DNA of 64,000 nt from positions 1 through 64,000 of the forward strand of contig JAGNWT010000013.1 in assembly GCA_017985935.1 (NCBI GenBank), written 5' to 3'. The notes beneath the pieces were generated by a model. The model was not told the origin of the DNA and searched no databases. It worked only from the letters and a program-made list of their open reading frames with translations. The DNA comes from Anaerolineales bacterium. GTDB taxonomy: Bacteria > Chloroflexota > Anaerolineae > Anaerolineales > Villigracilaceae. Of the stretch, positions 43,043-53,063 are shown piece by piece. Each line of letters starts with the position of its first letter. Positions within the stretch are counted from its first letter, which is position 1. A program made the translations under genes and the position numbers.

Positions 43043-44575
43043 TTAAGGCAAAGCGGCAATAATTTTTGCGATGGGTTCAAGCAACTGATTCACCGCAGGC
43101 GCCATCAAATTAAAGAACGGCGCGGGGTAAAGACCGATCCAGAACATGAAGATCAGCAGCGGAGCGACGGTGAGGATCTCGCGCCAGTTAAGGTCTTTCA
43201 GTTCATGATGATGGGTAACCTCGCCCGCAGGTCCGAGGAACATCTTTTGGAACATGTAAAGGATATACACCGCAGCCATGATGACACCGGCAGCGGAGAC
43301 ACCCGCATACCACGGGCTGCCAATAGCCTTCGAGCCAAACGCGCCCAGTAGGATGGTGAACTCGCCGACAAAGCCATTGAGACCGGGCAGACCCATTGAG
43401 GAGAGCGCGGAGATCAGCATCACCGTTCCATAGACCGGCATGATCTTCCACAAGCCGCCATAGACCTTGATCTCACGGGTGTGAGTCTGCTCATAGACCA
43501 TGCCAATGAGGAGGAACAACGCACCGGTGCTGAGACCGTGATTGATCATCTGCAAAATTGCGCCGGACACGCCCTGCGCATTAAGTGCGAACATGCCGAG
43601 CATGACAAAGCCAAGGTGGCTGACGGAGGAATACGCGACCAGTTTCTTGACATCTGCCTGCGCGTACGAGACCGCAGCGCCATAGATGATGCCGATGGTC
43701 GCGAGGAGCGCGATCCACGGGGCGGCTTCAACGGTGGCGTTCGGGAAGAGTTGAATGTTGAAGCGCAGGAAGCCATAAGTACCCATCTTCAACAGCACGC
43801 CCGCAAGGATGACTGAACCGGCAGTGGGCGCTTCCACATGGGCATCGGGCAACCACGAGTGCAGGGGCCACATGGGTACCTTGATGGCGAATGCGGCAGC
43901 AAAGGCGATGAAGAGCAGCATCTGCATCTTCGGGTCGATGGTGCCAGATGCATACAGATCAGGCAGACGCGCGAGCATGGTCGGCACATTGAAGGTATCG
44001 GTCTTGATGCCGAGGAAGAGGATCGCGATCAACATCAGGATGGAGCCAGCCATCGTGTAGAGGAAGAACTTGACAGCGGCATACACACGGCGCGGTCCGC
44101 CCCACAGACCGATGAGGAAATACATCGGGACGAGGGTGAATTCCCAGAAGATGTAGAACATGAACAGGTCTTGCGCGAGGAAAACGCCCATCATGCCGAC
44201 TTCCAACATGAGGAAGAAGACCATGAAGTCCTTGACCCGGTCTTCCACAGCCTTCCAAGTGGAGAGGATAGAGATCGGTGTGAGGAAGGCGGTGAGCAAA
44301 ACCAAAAGGATGCTCAGACCATCCACGGCAAGGTAGTAGTAGATGTTCCAGCCAGCGACCTGGATCCACGGGTATTTGGCTTCCAACTGCAGGTTGGGGT
44401 TGGATGCGTCGAACTGCCCAAGCACCCAAAGCGACACAGCAAAGGTCAGCAGGGAGGTAGCCATCGCCACCCAGCGGATCGCGTTCTTCGCTTCGGAATT
44501 CATGAAGAGAATCACGAGCACGCCCAGAAGCGGAAGGAAGGTCAGAAGAGTAAGAGGTTGCAAAAGAAATTCCAT
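43043..44575 (-). CDS. nuoM: NADH-quinone oxidoreductase subunit M
   Basis: Antiporter-like membrane subunit of complex I, 510 residues, about 14 membrane segments. It has the quinone-oxidoreductase block FAAAFAIKVPMWPLHSWLPDAHVEAPTAGS with the key Lys, and YWEFTLVPMYFLIG-type sequence with the proton-channel Glu (FWEFTLVPMYFL). Start at 44575 follows nuoL by 24 bases. Confidence 0.96.
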   Translation of the reverse strand: MEFLLQPLTLLTFLPLLGVLVILFMNSEAKNAIRWVAMATSLLTFAVSLWVLGQFDASNPNLQLEAKYPWIQVAGWNIYYYLAVDGLSILLVLLTAFLTPISILSTWKAVEDRVKDFMVFFLMLEVGMMGVFLAQDLFMFYIFWEFTLVPMYFLIGLWGGPRRVYAAVKFFLYTMAGSILMLIAILFLGIKTDTFNVPTMLARLPDLYASGTIDPKMQMLLFIAFAAAFAIKVPMWPLHSWLPDAHVEAPTAGSVILAGVLLKMGTYGFLRFNIQLFPNATVEAAPWIALLATIGIIYGAAVSYAQADVKKLVAYSSVSHLGFVMLGMFALNAQGVSGAILQMINHGLSTGALFLLIGMVYEQTHTREIKVYGGLWKIMPVYGTVMLISALSSMGLPGLNGFVGEFTILLGAFGSKAIGSPWYAGVSAAGVIMAAVYILYMFQKMFLGPAGEVTHHHELKDLNWREILTVAPLLIFMFWIGLYPAPFFNLMAPAVNQLLEPIAKIIAALP

Positions 44576-44599
44576 GTTCTATCCTCGGTTTCTACGAGT

Positions 44600-46762
44600 T
44601 TATTTGAAAATCAGGTATCCCAAAATAAGAACAACGCCCAGCATGACAGAGAGCGCGTACGAACGAACAAATCCGTTCTGGACCTTGCGCAAAGCTGCCG
44701 ATATGGATTGGGTTGCCGTACCCAGCCAGTTCGCGAAGGCGTCAATGCCTTTTTGATCGGCGTAGGTATTGAGCGCAGTATCGCTGAGCCAGTTGTAGGT
44801 CCCTGCAATGACCGTGTCGTGCACAAAGTCGTGCCAGAAGCGCCAGTCCACCACATCCGCAAGGAATTGCGACAGCTTCTTGAATGGATTGATAATGACG
44901 GCGAAGTAGCCTTCATCCACAAACCATTTGTTTTCCATGCCTGTGAAGATAAATCCAAGCGGTTTCTTGAGCGGGTCGACCTGCCCAGCCTTGAGCGGGT
45001 TGCGGCCGTAGAGCAGCCACGAAGTGAAGATGGCAGCCAACGCCAACGCGGTGGAAATGCCCGCAACCTTCAGATCCAGCGGCAAGCCGTGAACTTCGCC
45101 GATGGTGTATCCCAGCCAGTGACCGAGATTGTGGAAACCTTCGAACGGCAGATTCAACGCGCCGCCAGCCAGGCTCAAGACAGCCAGCACCATTAACGGC
45201 ACGGTCATCACTTTGGGGCTTTCCTCGGCATGCGCGGCAGCATCGTGACGCGGTGAGCCAAAGAAGACCATCCAAACCTGACGCCCCATGTAAAAGGCAG
45301 TCATGAACGCAGCAAGGGTCAACTGCCCGTAAACACTTGGGAAGTGCAGGCTGGCATCCAGCAGAATTTCATCCTTCGACCAGAAGCCTGCGAAGGGGAA
45401 GATGCCCGCGAGAGCAAGCGTGCCGATCATGTACAGCCAGAAGGTGACCGGCATGGTCTTGCGAAGTCCGCCCATGTTGCGCATGTCGCCCGGGTCGAAG
45501 ACTTCGCCGTGGTCATCGTGACTGCCATGTCCGTGGTCTTCTTCCTTCTTGGATTTCTTTCCCTTCGGCTTTTCGTCGTGATGGGCGTGCGCATGGGCAA
45601 GATGATGATGTCCACGCTCCATGCCTAGGATGACAGAACCCGCGGAAAGGAAGAGCAAAGCCTTGAAGAAAGCGTGCGTGATGAGGTGGAACATCCCTGC
45701 CACGTACGCGCCCATGCCCACCGCCGCAACCATGAAGCCAAGCTGCGAGATGGTGGAGTAGGCAAGCACTTTCTTGATGTCGTATTGACCGACCGCGATC
45801 GTTGCGGCAAAGAGGGCGGTCCCTGCGCCGACCATTGCCACGATGTACTGCGCTTCAGGAACGAGTGAATACAACGGAGCGGAACGGGTCACAAGATACA
45901 CGCCGGCGGTCACCATGGTCGCGGCATGGATGAGGGCAGAAACTGGGGTGGGACCTGCCATCGCATCGGGCAGCCAGATGTAGAGCGGGATCTGCGCAGA
46001 TTTACCAGCAACGCCGACAAGCATGAAGATCGTGATTGCCACGATCACCCACGGCATCGAGTGCGCGATCTCCGGCGCAGCCTTGAAGACTTCGTCGAAT
46101 TGGAAGGAGCCGAGATACCAGAACATCAGGAAGCCCGCGAGCAGGAAACCGAAGTCGCCAACGCGGTTGGTGATGAAGGCTTTCTTCGCGGCGTTCGAGT
46201 TCGCCCATGAAGGTCGCGCGAGGGTGTCCATTTCGTACCAGAAGCCGATCAGCAGGAAGGAGCAAAGCCCCACACCTTCCCAGCCGACAAAGAGCATCAT
46301 GTACGAGTCGCCCGAGACGAGGATCATCATCGCCGCGATGAACAGGTTGAGGTAGAGGAAGAAGCGGTTGAAGCGTCCCTCTTCATGCTTGAAGCGCACA
46401 TCCTCGTGCATGTAACCAATGGCGTAGATGTGGATCAAGGTGCCGACGCCGGAAACGACCAGCATCATGGTGGTCGAGAGCGAGTCCACGCGGAAGGTCC
46501 AATCGAGTTGGAGCGTGCCGATGTGGATCCACTCTGCGAGCTTGACGCTGTGCGCTTCGCCGTGCGCGGCAGAGACGGAATAAGCCAGCAGCACCGAGAC
46601 GACAAACGCCGCCCCAGAAGCCAGGCTTGCCACAGTGCCGGTCATCTTTTCGCTGAACTGCCTGCCAAAGACCAGATTGATCAGCAGGCCCGTCAGCGGC
46701 GCAAAGACCAGCCACGGGGCGAGAAAGAAAAATCCTGTACTAACTGATTCGCTTAAGTGCAT
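44600..46762 (-). CDS. nuoL: NADH-quinone oxidoreductase subunit L
   Basis: The largest antiporter-like subunit, 720 residues, with 16 or so membrane segments and the long lateral helix at the C-terminus. GWEGVGLCSFLLIGFW and AGKSAQIPLYIWLPDAMAGPTPVSALIHAATMV are family hallmarks. A His- and Lys-rich insertion (about residues 380-420, HHHLAHAHAHHDEKPKG then DHGHGSHDDHGE) is not usual in NuoL. SD GGAGAC precedes the ATG. Confidence 0.95.
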   Translation of the reverse strand: MHLSESVSTGFFFLAPWLVFAPLTGLLINLVFGRQFSEKMTGTVASLASGAAFVVSVLLAYSVSAAHGEAHSVKLAEWIHIGTLQLDWTFRVDSLSTTMMLVVSGVGTLIHIYAIGYMHEDVRFKHEEGRFNRFFLYLNLFIAAMMILVSGDSYMMLFVGWEGVGLCSFLLIGFWYEMDTLARPSWANSNAAKKAFITNRVGDFGFLLAGFLMFWYLGSFQFDEVFKAAPEIAHSMPWVIVAITIFMLVGVAGKSAQIPLYIWLPDAMAGPTPVSALIHAATMVTAGVYLVTRSAPLYSLVPEAQYIVAMVGAGTALFAATIAVGQYDIKKVLAYSTISQLGFMVAAVGMGAYVAGMFHLITHAFFKALLFLSAGSVILGMERGHHHLAHAHAHHDEKPKGKKSKKEEDHGHGSHDDHGEVFDPGDMRNMGGLRKTMPVTFWLYMIGTLALAGIFPFAGFWSKDEILLDASLHFPSVYGQLTLAAFMTAFYMGRQVWMVFFGSPRHDAAAHAEESPKVMTVPLMVLAVLSLAGGALNLPFEGFHNLGHWLGYTIGEVHGLPLDLKVAGISTALALAAIFTSWLLYGRNPLKAGQVDPLKKPLGFIFTGMENKWFVDEGYFAVIINPFKKLSQFLADVVDWRFWHDFVHDTVIAGTYNWLSDTALNTYADQKGIDAFANWLGTATQSISAALRKVQNGFVRSYALSVMLGVVLILGYLIFK

Positions 46763-46833
46763 AAAAGTCTCCAGAGAGTAGAGAGCAGAGAATAGTATTC
46801 CTACTATTTATCTAGTCTCTAGTCGTCTAATCT
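46763..46833 (-). repeat. Low-complexity spacer between nuoK and nuoL
   Basis: On the minus strand the spacer reads as degenerate copies of AGAGACTAG/TAGACGACT on one side and TCTCTGCTCTCTACTCTC on the other, partly complementary to each other. It holds no gene. Confidence 0.5.
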
Positions 46834-47136
46834 CTATCCTTTCAGAGAATTCATCTCATCGATATTGATGTTCTTCTTGGTCTTGAATATCTCAACGATC
46901 AAGGCAAGACCAACCGCCACTTCGGCGGCGGCAACAGCGATGACGAAGAACACAAAGATCTGACCGCTGAAACTGTTGTACATTCTGGAAAAAGCCACGA
47001 AGGCCAGGTTGCCCGCGTTGAGCATCAACTCAATGGACATGAAAATGATCAACGGGTTGCGGCGGACAAGCACGCCCAACGCGCCGATCGTAAAAAGGAT
47101 TGCCGAAAGGATGATGTAATAATCGACTGGAACCAT
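46834..47136 (-). CDS. nuoK: NADH-quinone oxidoreductase subunit K
   Basis: A 100-residue subunit with three membrane segments. The two conserved membrane glutamates are seen in [15 protein letters not shown] and [13 protein letters not shown]. It lies 5 bases after nuoJ and is typical in length. Confidence 0.95.
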   Translation of the reverse strand: MVPVDYYIILSAILFTIGALGVLVRRNPLIIFMSIELMLNAGNLAFVAFSRMYNSFSGQIFVFFVIAVAAAEVAVGLALIVEIFKTKKNINIDEMNSLKG

Positions 47137-47141
47137 GTTCT

Positions 47142-47660
47142 CTACCCTGCCTTTTCCCGTTTGGTGAGGACGATCGCGCCCACCATGGCGATCAACAGCA
47201 AAATGGATGTGACTTCAAATGGCAGCAGGAATTGATTGAAAAGCGTCATGGCCATTTCACGCAGACTTTCCATGGAGTTCAAAGCGGCATCTGGAGCAGT
47301 GATCACCGCATCAGACCGGGCTCGCGAAACCACGAGGTAGATCGATTCGACGAAGAGGACTGCAGAGAGCACATAAGCCAGCGGTTTCTGCCACGGCAAT
47401 GCCTGCGCCGGAGCAAGGCTTTCGGCTCCGAGCAGCATGATCACGAACAGGAACAAAACCATGATCGCTCCGGCGTACACGGTGATCTGCGACATGGCAA
47501 TGAATGGTGCGCCAAGCAACAGGTAGAAGATCGCCACTGTTACAAAATTCAGCACAAGAAAAAGCGCCGAATAGACCGCATTGCGGCTGAACACCATACC
47601 AAGCGCCGCAGCAACGGCAACCAGGGAAAGAACAAGGAAGACGATTAGTTCAGAAGTCAT
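47142..47660 (-). CDS. nuoJ: NADH-quinone oxidoreductase subunit J
   Basis: A 172-residue membrane subunit with five segments. I place the start at the ATG at 47660 (AAGGTG upstream); a longer frame to 47705 runs through a repeat-rich spacer. It has the Tyr/Gly helix [22 protein letters not shown] with the pi-bulge region typical of NuoJ. Confidence 0.93.
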   Translation of the reverse strand: MTSELIVFLVLSLVAVAAALGMVFSRNAVYSALFLVLNFVTVAIFYLLLGAPFIAMSQITVYAGAIMVLFLFVIMLLGAESLAPAQALPWQKPLAYVLSAVLFVESIYLVVSRARSDAVITAPDAALNSMESLREMAMTLFNQFLLPFEVTSILLLIAMVGAIVLTKREKAG

Positions 47661-47708
47661 AAGCACCTTATTGGTAATTAGTAACTGGTAATTACCTTTT
47701 ACCAATTC
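47661..47708 (-). repeat. Degenerate short-repeat spacer between nuoI and nuoJ
   Basis: The minus strand reads GGTAATTACCAGTTAC then TAATTACC, units of the same kind as in the nuoM-nuoN spacer. Confidence 0.5.
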
Positions 47709-48230
47709 CTAATCCGTGGGATCCTTCATCTCAGGGACGGATCGAGTGAACACACCAGCATCCACTTTGCGGGGCGTGAGCATTTCCGACGCCGGGACAG
47801 GTTCCAGCAGGGAGTCTTTCGTGTAAATGGCCTGCCTGCGGTCTGTAAATGAAAGTTCATAGTTATCGCCCAGGACGATCGCTTCGGTCGGGCAGGCATC
47901 TTCGCAAAAGCCGCAGTAGATACAGCGCAGCATGTTGATCTCGTACGTGGATGCATAACGCTCGCCGGGAGAGAAACGCTTCTCATCGGTGTTCTCAGAT
48001 GCTTCCACAAAGATCGCATCTGCCGGACAGGCCGCCGCGCACAACGAACATCCGATGCACTTTTCGAGCCCGTTCTCATAACGCTTCAAAACGTGACGAC
48101 CGCGGAAGCGCGGACGAACTTCTCGCTTCACTTCGGGATACTGATAGGTTACGGTCCGCTCAAAGAGGAAGGAGCGGAGCGTCTCCCCCAGTCCCCTGGT
48201 AAGTTCAATGACAGGATCAAATACGCCCAT
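47709..48230 (-). CDS. nuoI: NADH-quinone oxidoreductase subunit I
   Basis: A 173-residue peripheral-arm ferredoxin-like subunit carrying two [4Fe-4S] clusters (N6a, N6b). Ligands are Cys58, 61, 64, 68 (CIGCSLCAAACP) and Cys103, 106, 109, 113 (CIYCGFCEDACP). It overlaps nuoH by 14 bases. Confidence 0.96.
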   Translation of the reverse strand: MGVFDPVIELTRGLGETLRSFLFERTVTYQYPEVKREVRPRFRGRHVLKRYENGLEKCIGCSLCAAACPADAIFVEASENTDEKRFSPGERYASTYEINMLRCIYCGFCEDACPTEAIVLGDNYELSFTDRRQAIYTKDSLLEPVPASEMLTPRKVDAGVFTRSVPEMKDPTD

Positions 48231-49356
48231 TGGATTTTCTCCTCAAGTCACGATAAATAAATGCCACCGCCACGATCGCGCTGATAATTGAAAGGACGGG
48301 GATGCTGTAGTAATAAAGTTGGTTATTAAGTTCCTGCGCCAGCAGAATGCCAGTGGCGGTGATGAAGACCAAAACCAGCGAAAGCGGAAGAAGGATCTTC
48401 CAGCCGAACGCCATCAAACGGTCATAGCGGATGCGCGGCCAGGTGGCGCGGATCCAGATCATGAAGAACAAAAGCACGATCACTTTCAACAACAAGTAGA
48501 TCGGTCCAAGGAACCAGTTTTGGTCCACGCTCAGGAAGGTGTCCTTCAGGAACCAGAACTCGCGGTAGCCGCCGAAAAACAGGGTTGCAGCGATCATGCA
48601 GATCACGATCATCTTCTGGTATTCAGCCATGAAGAACAGCGCGAACTTCATACCTGAATATTCGGCGTGATAACCCGCGGTCAATTCCTGTTCCGCTTCC
48701 GGCATATCAAATGGAGCGCGGTTCACTTCCGCGAGGGTAACGATCATGAACACCAGCGCGCCCACAGGCTGCATCACGGCAAACCACATATCACGCTGGG
48801 CAAAGACGATCTCGTTCAAGTTCATGGAATTGCTCATAATGATCGCGATCGCAAAGCACAAGCCAAGCGATAATTCATAAGAAATCATTTGCGCCGAAGA
48901 ACGGATACCGCCAAGCATGGCGTACTTGTTATTGCTCGACCAACCCGCCAGCACAATGCCGTACACAGCAATGGATGCGATGGAAGCAATATACAAAATA
49001 CCAACATTTAAATTTGCAACATACAATGTGATCTCGCGGTCGCCAAGCATAAAGGACGTACCAAGCGGGATCACAGCGGCCAGGATCAACGAAGGGACCA
49101 CCGTCAACACAGGAGCAAGGATAAACACCACCTTATACACTCTCGCTGGTGTCAGTTCTTCCTTGAAGATCAACTTGACCGCGTCCGCGATCGGCTGCAA
49201 CAAACCCTGATATCCAGCGCGGTTCGGACCAACACGCACCTGCATGCGGGCCAGCGCGCGGCGTTCATACAATGTCAGGTAGGCAAAGCCAGTCAGGAGG
49301 ACAAAGCAAAGCACAAACCCTTTAATTACCCATTCAAGCCACATGGTTCCGTCCAT
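48217..49356 (-). CDS. nuoH: NADH-quinone oxidoreductase subunit H
   Basis: A 379-residue membrane subunit that shapes the quinone chamber. It has VGPNRAGYQGLLQPIADAVKL and NRAPFDMPEAEQELTAGYHAEYSG, both family signatures. The start could be the ATG at 49356 (1 base after nuoG) or the ATG at 49344, which would have GGACGG upstream. Confidence 0.95.
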   Translation of the reverse strand: MDGTMWLEWVIKGFVLCFVLLTGFAYLTLYERRALARMQVRVGPNRAGYQGLLQPIADAVKLIFKEELTPARVYKVVFILAPVLTVVPSLILAAVIPLGTSFMLGDREITLYVANLNVGILYIASIASIAVYGIVLAGWSSNNKYAMLGGIRSSAQMISYELSLGLCFAIAIIMSNSMNLNEIVFAQRDMWFAVMQPVGALVFMIVTLAEVNRAPFDMPEAEQELTAGYHAEYSGMKFALFFMAEYQKMIVICMIAATLFFGGYREFWFLKDTFLSVDQNWFLGPIYLLLKVIVLLFFMIWIRATWPRIRYDRLMAFGWKILLPLSLVLVFITATGILLAQELNNQLYYYSIPVLSIISAIVAVAFIYRDLRRKSNGRI

Positions 49357-49357
49357 A

Positions 49358-51805
49358 TCACTTCACCTTTGCCACAACAGGTTCGTGGATCGCAACGCCC
49401 ATACTGCGCGGCACCAACGCCACACCCGCCGAGATCGTATCATCCAGCTTGACCACCAAATCCGCGTTCACGCCTTCAAAGGACAACTTGACCGTTGCGC
49501 CCGCTTCCACACCAAGGTTCTTGGCAGCCGTGGGATGCAGGGTTATCGTCGCTTCACCAACACGCAGATCAAGCAACTGCGCAGGATTGACCGTTCCGCC
49601 GCGATCATATAATTTACTGACCGGGACCGCCAGCAACTCTTTTTCCTTCGGACGAAGAGCCGCTTCTTTCCTGACCTTTGGGATGGAAACCGATTTTCCA
49701 GACTGGGACACCGGCGCAAGCTGCACGCCCAAACCGCGTGTGTTCTCGTAGGTCGTGCCGCCATAATACAGGTCGCCACGCCCAACGATCGGCCATTGCC
49801 CGTGGACTTCAGCCAGCGAAACATAATTCATGTCAGTGAACGCATCGAGCGAGCTGGCAAGAATATCGAATACGACCGAAGCAGATGATCCTTCCAGGAT
49901 CACGCCCATTTGTTTGGCGATCATCGAGGTGATCGCGAAATCGGGTTTCGCATCGCCCTTGACCGGCACAGCTGCGTAGAAGCGCTGCACACGGCGTTCG
50001 CCTGAGGTGAACGTTCCTTCCCGTTCAGAGAAAGCTTGCGCGGGCAATACCACATCCGCGATCTCGGTCGTTGCGGTTTCAAGAATATCCTGCACCGCCA
50101 CGAACTTCGCGCCTTTGAGAGCCTTGGCCAAAGCGGGGTCATCGCCCACCGGATCAGCGCCAACGATATATACAGCCTTGCCCTTGAGAGCCTTATCCAA
50201 CTCAACCTCGGGGCGCAGGCCAACTTCCCATGCGCCCTGATCGTTGGCTCTTTGCCAGACACCAACCAAACCGTTGTTCGGCTTGCCGATGTGCTCGGTC
50301 TCTTTCAAAAGTGAGGCGCATGCCGAAGCAAGCCCGGATGTGCCATTTAATCCAAGTCCCTCGCTGCCAAAGAACACAACCGCGTTCTTCGCCTTCGCGA
50401 ATTCATCAGCGATCTTGCCTTTTGCATTCAGGTCGTTGATTGCTTTTACTTCATCGCCATACGCATAACGGATGACGTACTTGGCAAAGCGGTCCAGTTT
50501 CGTCTCGCGCGGATTCGCAACAATAAGCGTTGCGCCGCGGTCAGCCGCCTGCTTGACCCTCAGCCACCAAATGGGAGCTTCTTCATATAGATCAGATGCA
50601 ACTACCAGAATGGCGTCACCTTTGCCCATCTTGCCGATGTTCGTGCCCTGACCAACACCCACAAGCTGGGTGATGTCGCCGCCGCCCATATCGGAGTACA
50701 AGATCGCCGTTCCGCCCGCATGATCTGCCAGCGACTTCAGATTGAAAAGGTCTTCATTCGCCAGACGTCCGGAAGCCAGAATGACGAAATCTTTTTTGTA
50801 TTTCAAGAAATTCTCAGCCGCAAGTTTTGTAGCGGAGTCCCATGAAGCGCGTGCAAGCTTCTCATCCTTGCGGACCATCGGTTTGGCAAGGCGCTTCTTG
50901 CTTTCGGCGTAGTGATACGCGAAGCGTCCTTTGTCACACAACCAGATCTCGTTCACTTCTTCGTTCTGACGCGGCATGACACGCTTGACCACGACCTCAC
51001 CGCCCGCTTTTGCTTCGCGGCGTGTGTTGAGCGTGGTATTGCAACCAACAGGGCACTGTGTGCAGATGGATGCTTCGGCTTTCAATTCCCACGGGCGCGC
51101 GCCAAAGCGGAAGTCTGCTGTGGTGAGTGCGCCAACCGGGCAGATATCGGTGGTGTTGCCCGAGAAAACAGAATCAAATCCCGGGTCCGATAAAGACACG
51201 ATCTGGGTGTTGCGTCCGCGTTCATCAAAACCGAGGACAGCCTCTCCCGCCACTTCGCTCTGGAAGCGGATGCAGCGCGCGCACTGAATGCAGCGCTCAC
51301 GATCGAGCCAGATCAATTCGCCAAGAGGGACCTGCTTCTCGAGGTGCAATTTTTCATCGTAGTTGAAGCGGCTTCGTCCGGGACCGAACTGCATGGTCAG
51401 GTTTTGAAGCGGGCATTCACCGCCCTTGTCGCAGACCGGGCAGTCAAGCGGATGAGAAGTGAGCAGGAATTCCACCGTGCCCTTCTGCCCATCCAACGCC
51501 TTGTCTGTGGTGGTCATGACAACCATGCCCTCTGAAACGCGGTTGGTGCATGCAGTTTCAAGCTTGGGCATAAATTGGATCTTGGGCTGTCCGTTTTCCA
51601 TCACAGGCTGACCGGTTGCGCGGTCGATCATGGGGCGTCCCACTTCCACCAGGCACATGCGGCACATACCGACCGGTTCAAGTTTCGGGTGGTGACAGAA
51701 GACGGGGATGTCGATGCCGATCATCTTGGCCGCATCCGCGATCAGCGTTCCATCCGGAACGGTTACACTTTTTCCATTAATTGTTAGCGTGACTTGTTTC
51801 GTCAT
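49358..51805 (-). CDS. nuoG: NADH-quinone oxidoreductase subunit G
   Basis: An 815-residue iron-sulphur subunit. The start ATG at 51805 has GGAGC upstream. The N-terminal [2Fe-2S] ligands are in FCHHPKLEPVGMCRMC, the His-Cys cluster in HPLDCPVCDKGGEC, [4Fe-4S] ligands in RCIQCARC and a further cluster in CTQCPVGC. The rest is a molybdopterin-oxidoreductase-like domain without cofactor function and a C-terminal barrel. Ten bases separate it from nuoF. Confidence 0.96.
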   Translation of the reverse strand: MTKQVTLTINGKSVTVPDGTLIADAAKMIGIDIPVFCHHPKLEPVGMCRMCLVEVGRPMIDRATGQPVMENGQPKIQFMPKLETACTNRVSEGMVVMTTTDKALDGQKGTVEFLLTSHPLDCPVCDKGGECPLQNLTMQFGPGRSRFNYDEKLHLEKQVPLGELIWLDRERCIQCARCIRFQSEVAGEAVLGFDERGRNTQIVSLSDPGFDSVFSGNTTDICPVGALTTADFRFGARPWELKAEASICTQCPVGCNTTLNTRREAKAGGEVVVKRVMPRQNEEVNEIWLCDKGRFAYHYAESKKRLAKPMVRKDEKLARASWDSATKLAAENFLKYKKDFVILASGRLANEDLFNLKSLADHAGGTAILYSDMGGGDITQLVGVGQGTNIGKMGKGDAILVVASDLYEEAPIWWLRVKQAADRGATLIVANPRETKLDRFAKYVIRYAYGDEVKAINDLNAKGKIADEFAKAKNAVVFFGSEGLGLNGTSGLASACASLLKETEHIGKPNNGLVGVWQRANDQGAWEVGLRPEVELDKALKGKAVYIVGADPVGDDPALAKALKGAKFVAVQDILETATTEIADVVLPAQAFSEREGTFTSGERRVQRFYAAVPVKGDAKPDFAITSMIAKQMGVILEGSSASVVFDILASSLDAFTDMNYVSLAEVHGQWPIVGRGDLYYGGTTYENTRGLGVQLAPVSQSGKSVSIPKVRKEAALRPKEKELLAVPVSKLYDRGGTVNPAQLLDLRVGEATITLHPTAAKNLGVEAGATVKLSFEGVNADLVVKLDDTISAGVALVPRSMGVAIHEPVVAKVK

Positions 51806-51815
51806 GCGTGCTCCG

Positions 51816-53063
51816 TTAAGCCTTTGCTGCTTTTTTGAAATCTTGCGGGAATCTTTCGATACCGGTAACCACAGCCATCGTGGCGAACTCACCCAGCGCG
51901 CACAAGCATTTGCCCTGCATCTGCTTGGCGACATTTAGGAGCAGGTCCACGTCAGATTGCGAACCATGACCAGAATGGATGCGATGCGTGATGTTCTGCA
52001 TCCAGTAATTACCTTCACGGCAGGGTGTGCACTTGCCGCAGGATTCATGCTTGAAGAAGTGAATGGTCTTGTTGATGATCCAGTCCACGCTGACGGTGTC
52101 ATCGATCACGATGACCGAGGCAGAGCCAAGGTCGCCGCCCAGCGTGCGGACGGAAGCGTAATCCATGGGCGTGTCGAGGACTTTGTCGTCAACCGGGATC
52201 AATGAGGAGGATGCGCCAGCCGGCATGATCGCCTTGACCGGACGTCCTTCCTGGATGCCGCCGCCGTATTCATAGATCAACTCACGGAAGGTCTTGCCAA
52301 AAGGCAGTTCATAGTTGCCGGGCTTGCGCACACGTCCGGAGAGCGAGAACAACTTCACGCCTGCGCTGTCGGCTGTGCCCATGGACTTGTACCATTCCGC
52401 GCCGTTGGAGATAATGGCGGGGACATTGGTGAACGTTTCGACGTTGTTGATGATGGTGGGCTTGCCGTACAAACCATACGAAGGCGGGAAAGGCGGGCGC
52501 ACACGCGGCTGTCCGCGCTTGCCTTCAATGGATTCCAGAAGCGCCGTCTCTTCGCCGCAGATGTATGCGCCTGCGCCGAGATGGGTAAAGATCTTCAGGG
52601 AGTAATCGGTACCGAACAATTTATCGCCCAGATACCCGGCTTTTTCCATATCCGCGATCTTTTCATCGAGGATGGCAGCTACCTGCCAGAATTCTCCGCG
52701 CAGATAAATATACGCCGCAGTAGCACCGACCGCATAGGAGGCAATTGCCAGCCCTTCAAGGAATTGAAAAGGATTGGATTCCATGATCTCGCGATCTTTG
52801 AAGGTGCCGGGCTCGGACTCATCGGCATTGGCAACCACATAATGCGGCCAATTTTTGTTATCAATGAAGGACCACTTCATACCGGTCGGGAACCCCGCGC
52901 CGCCGCGTCCGCGCAGACCAGAGTTCTTAACCACATCGATCACATCGGTAGGCTTCATCTTTGTGACGGCTTTCTTGAACGCGTCGATGCCGCCGTTCTT
53001 CTTGTAAACATCCAGCTTGTTGATATCGGGAACATCCCGATGGCGTAACAGGACGTGAGCCAT
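51816..53063 (-). CDS. nuoF: NADH-quinone oxidoreductase subunit F
   Basis: The NADH- and FMN-binding subunit, 415 residues. It has GLRGRGGAGFPTGMKWSF (NADH site), GAGAYICGEETALLESIEG (FMN site) and the [4Fe-4S] ligand motif ESCGKCTPCREG. Its presence shows the complex oxidises NADH, not ferredoxin only. It overlaps the nuoE stop by one base. Confidence 0.97.
   Translation of the reverse strand: MAHVLLRHRDVPDINKLDVYKKNGGIDAFKKAVTKMKPTDVIDVVKNSGLRGRGGAGFPTGMKWSFIDNKNWPHYVVANADESEPGTFKDREIMESNPFQFLEGLAIASYAVGATAAYIYLRGEFWQVAAILDEKIADMEKAGYLGDKLFGTDYSLKIFTHLGAGAYICGEETALLESIEGKRGQPRVRPPFPPSYGLYGKPTIINNVETFTNVPAIISNGAEWYKSMGTADSAGVKLFSLSGRVRKPGNYELPFGKTFRELIYEYGGGIQEGRPVKAIMPAGASSSLIPVDDKVLDTPMDYASVRTLGGDLGSASVIVIDDTVSVDWIINKTIHFFKHESCGKCTPCREGNYWMQNITHRIHSGHGSQSDVDLLLNVAKQMQGKCLCALGEFATMAVVTGIERFPQDFKKAAKA

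Noticed and set aside
43838-45196. 452-codon open frame antisense to nuoM and nuoL
   Set aside because: It spans two real genes on the other strand, is rich in His, Arg and Glu as expected of an antisense frame of membrane proteins, and has no start signal.
51806-51934. N-terminal extension of nuoG
   Set aside because: The extra codons overlap nuoF, and NuoG proteins begin at the ferredoxin domain, which starts directly at the ATG at 51805.
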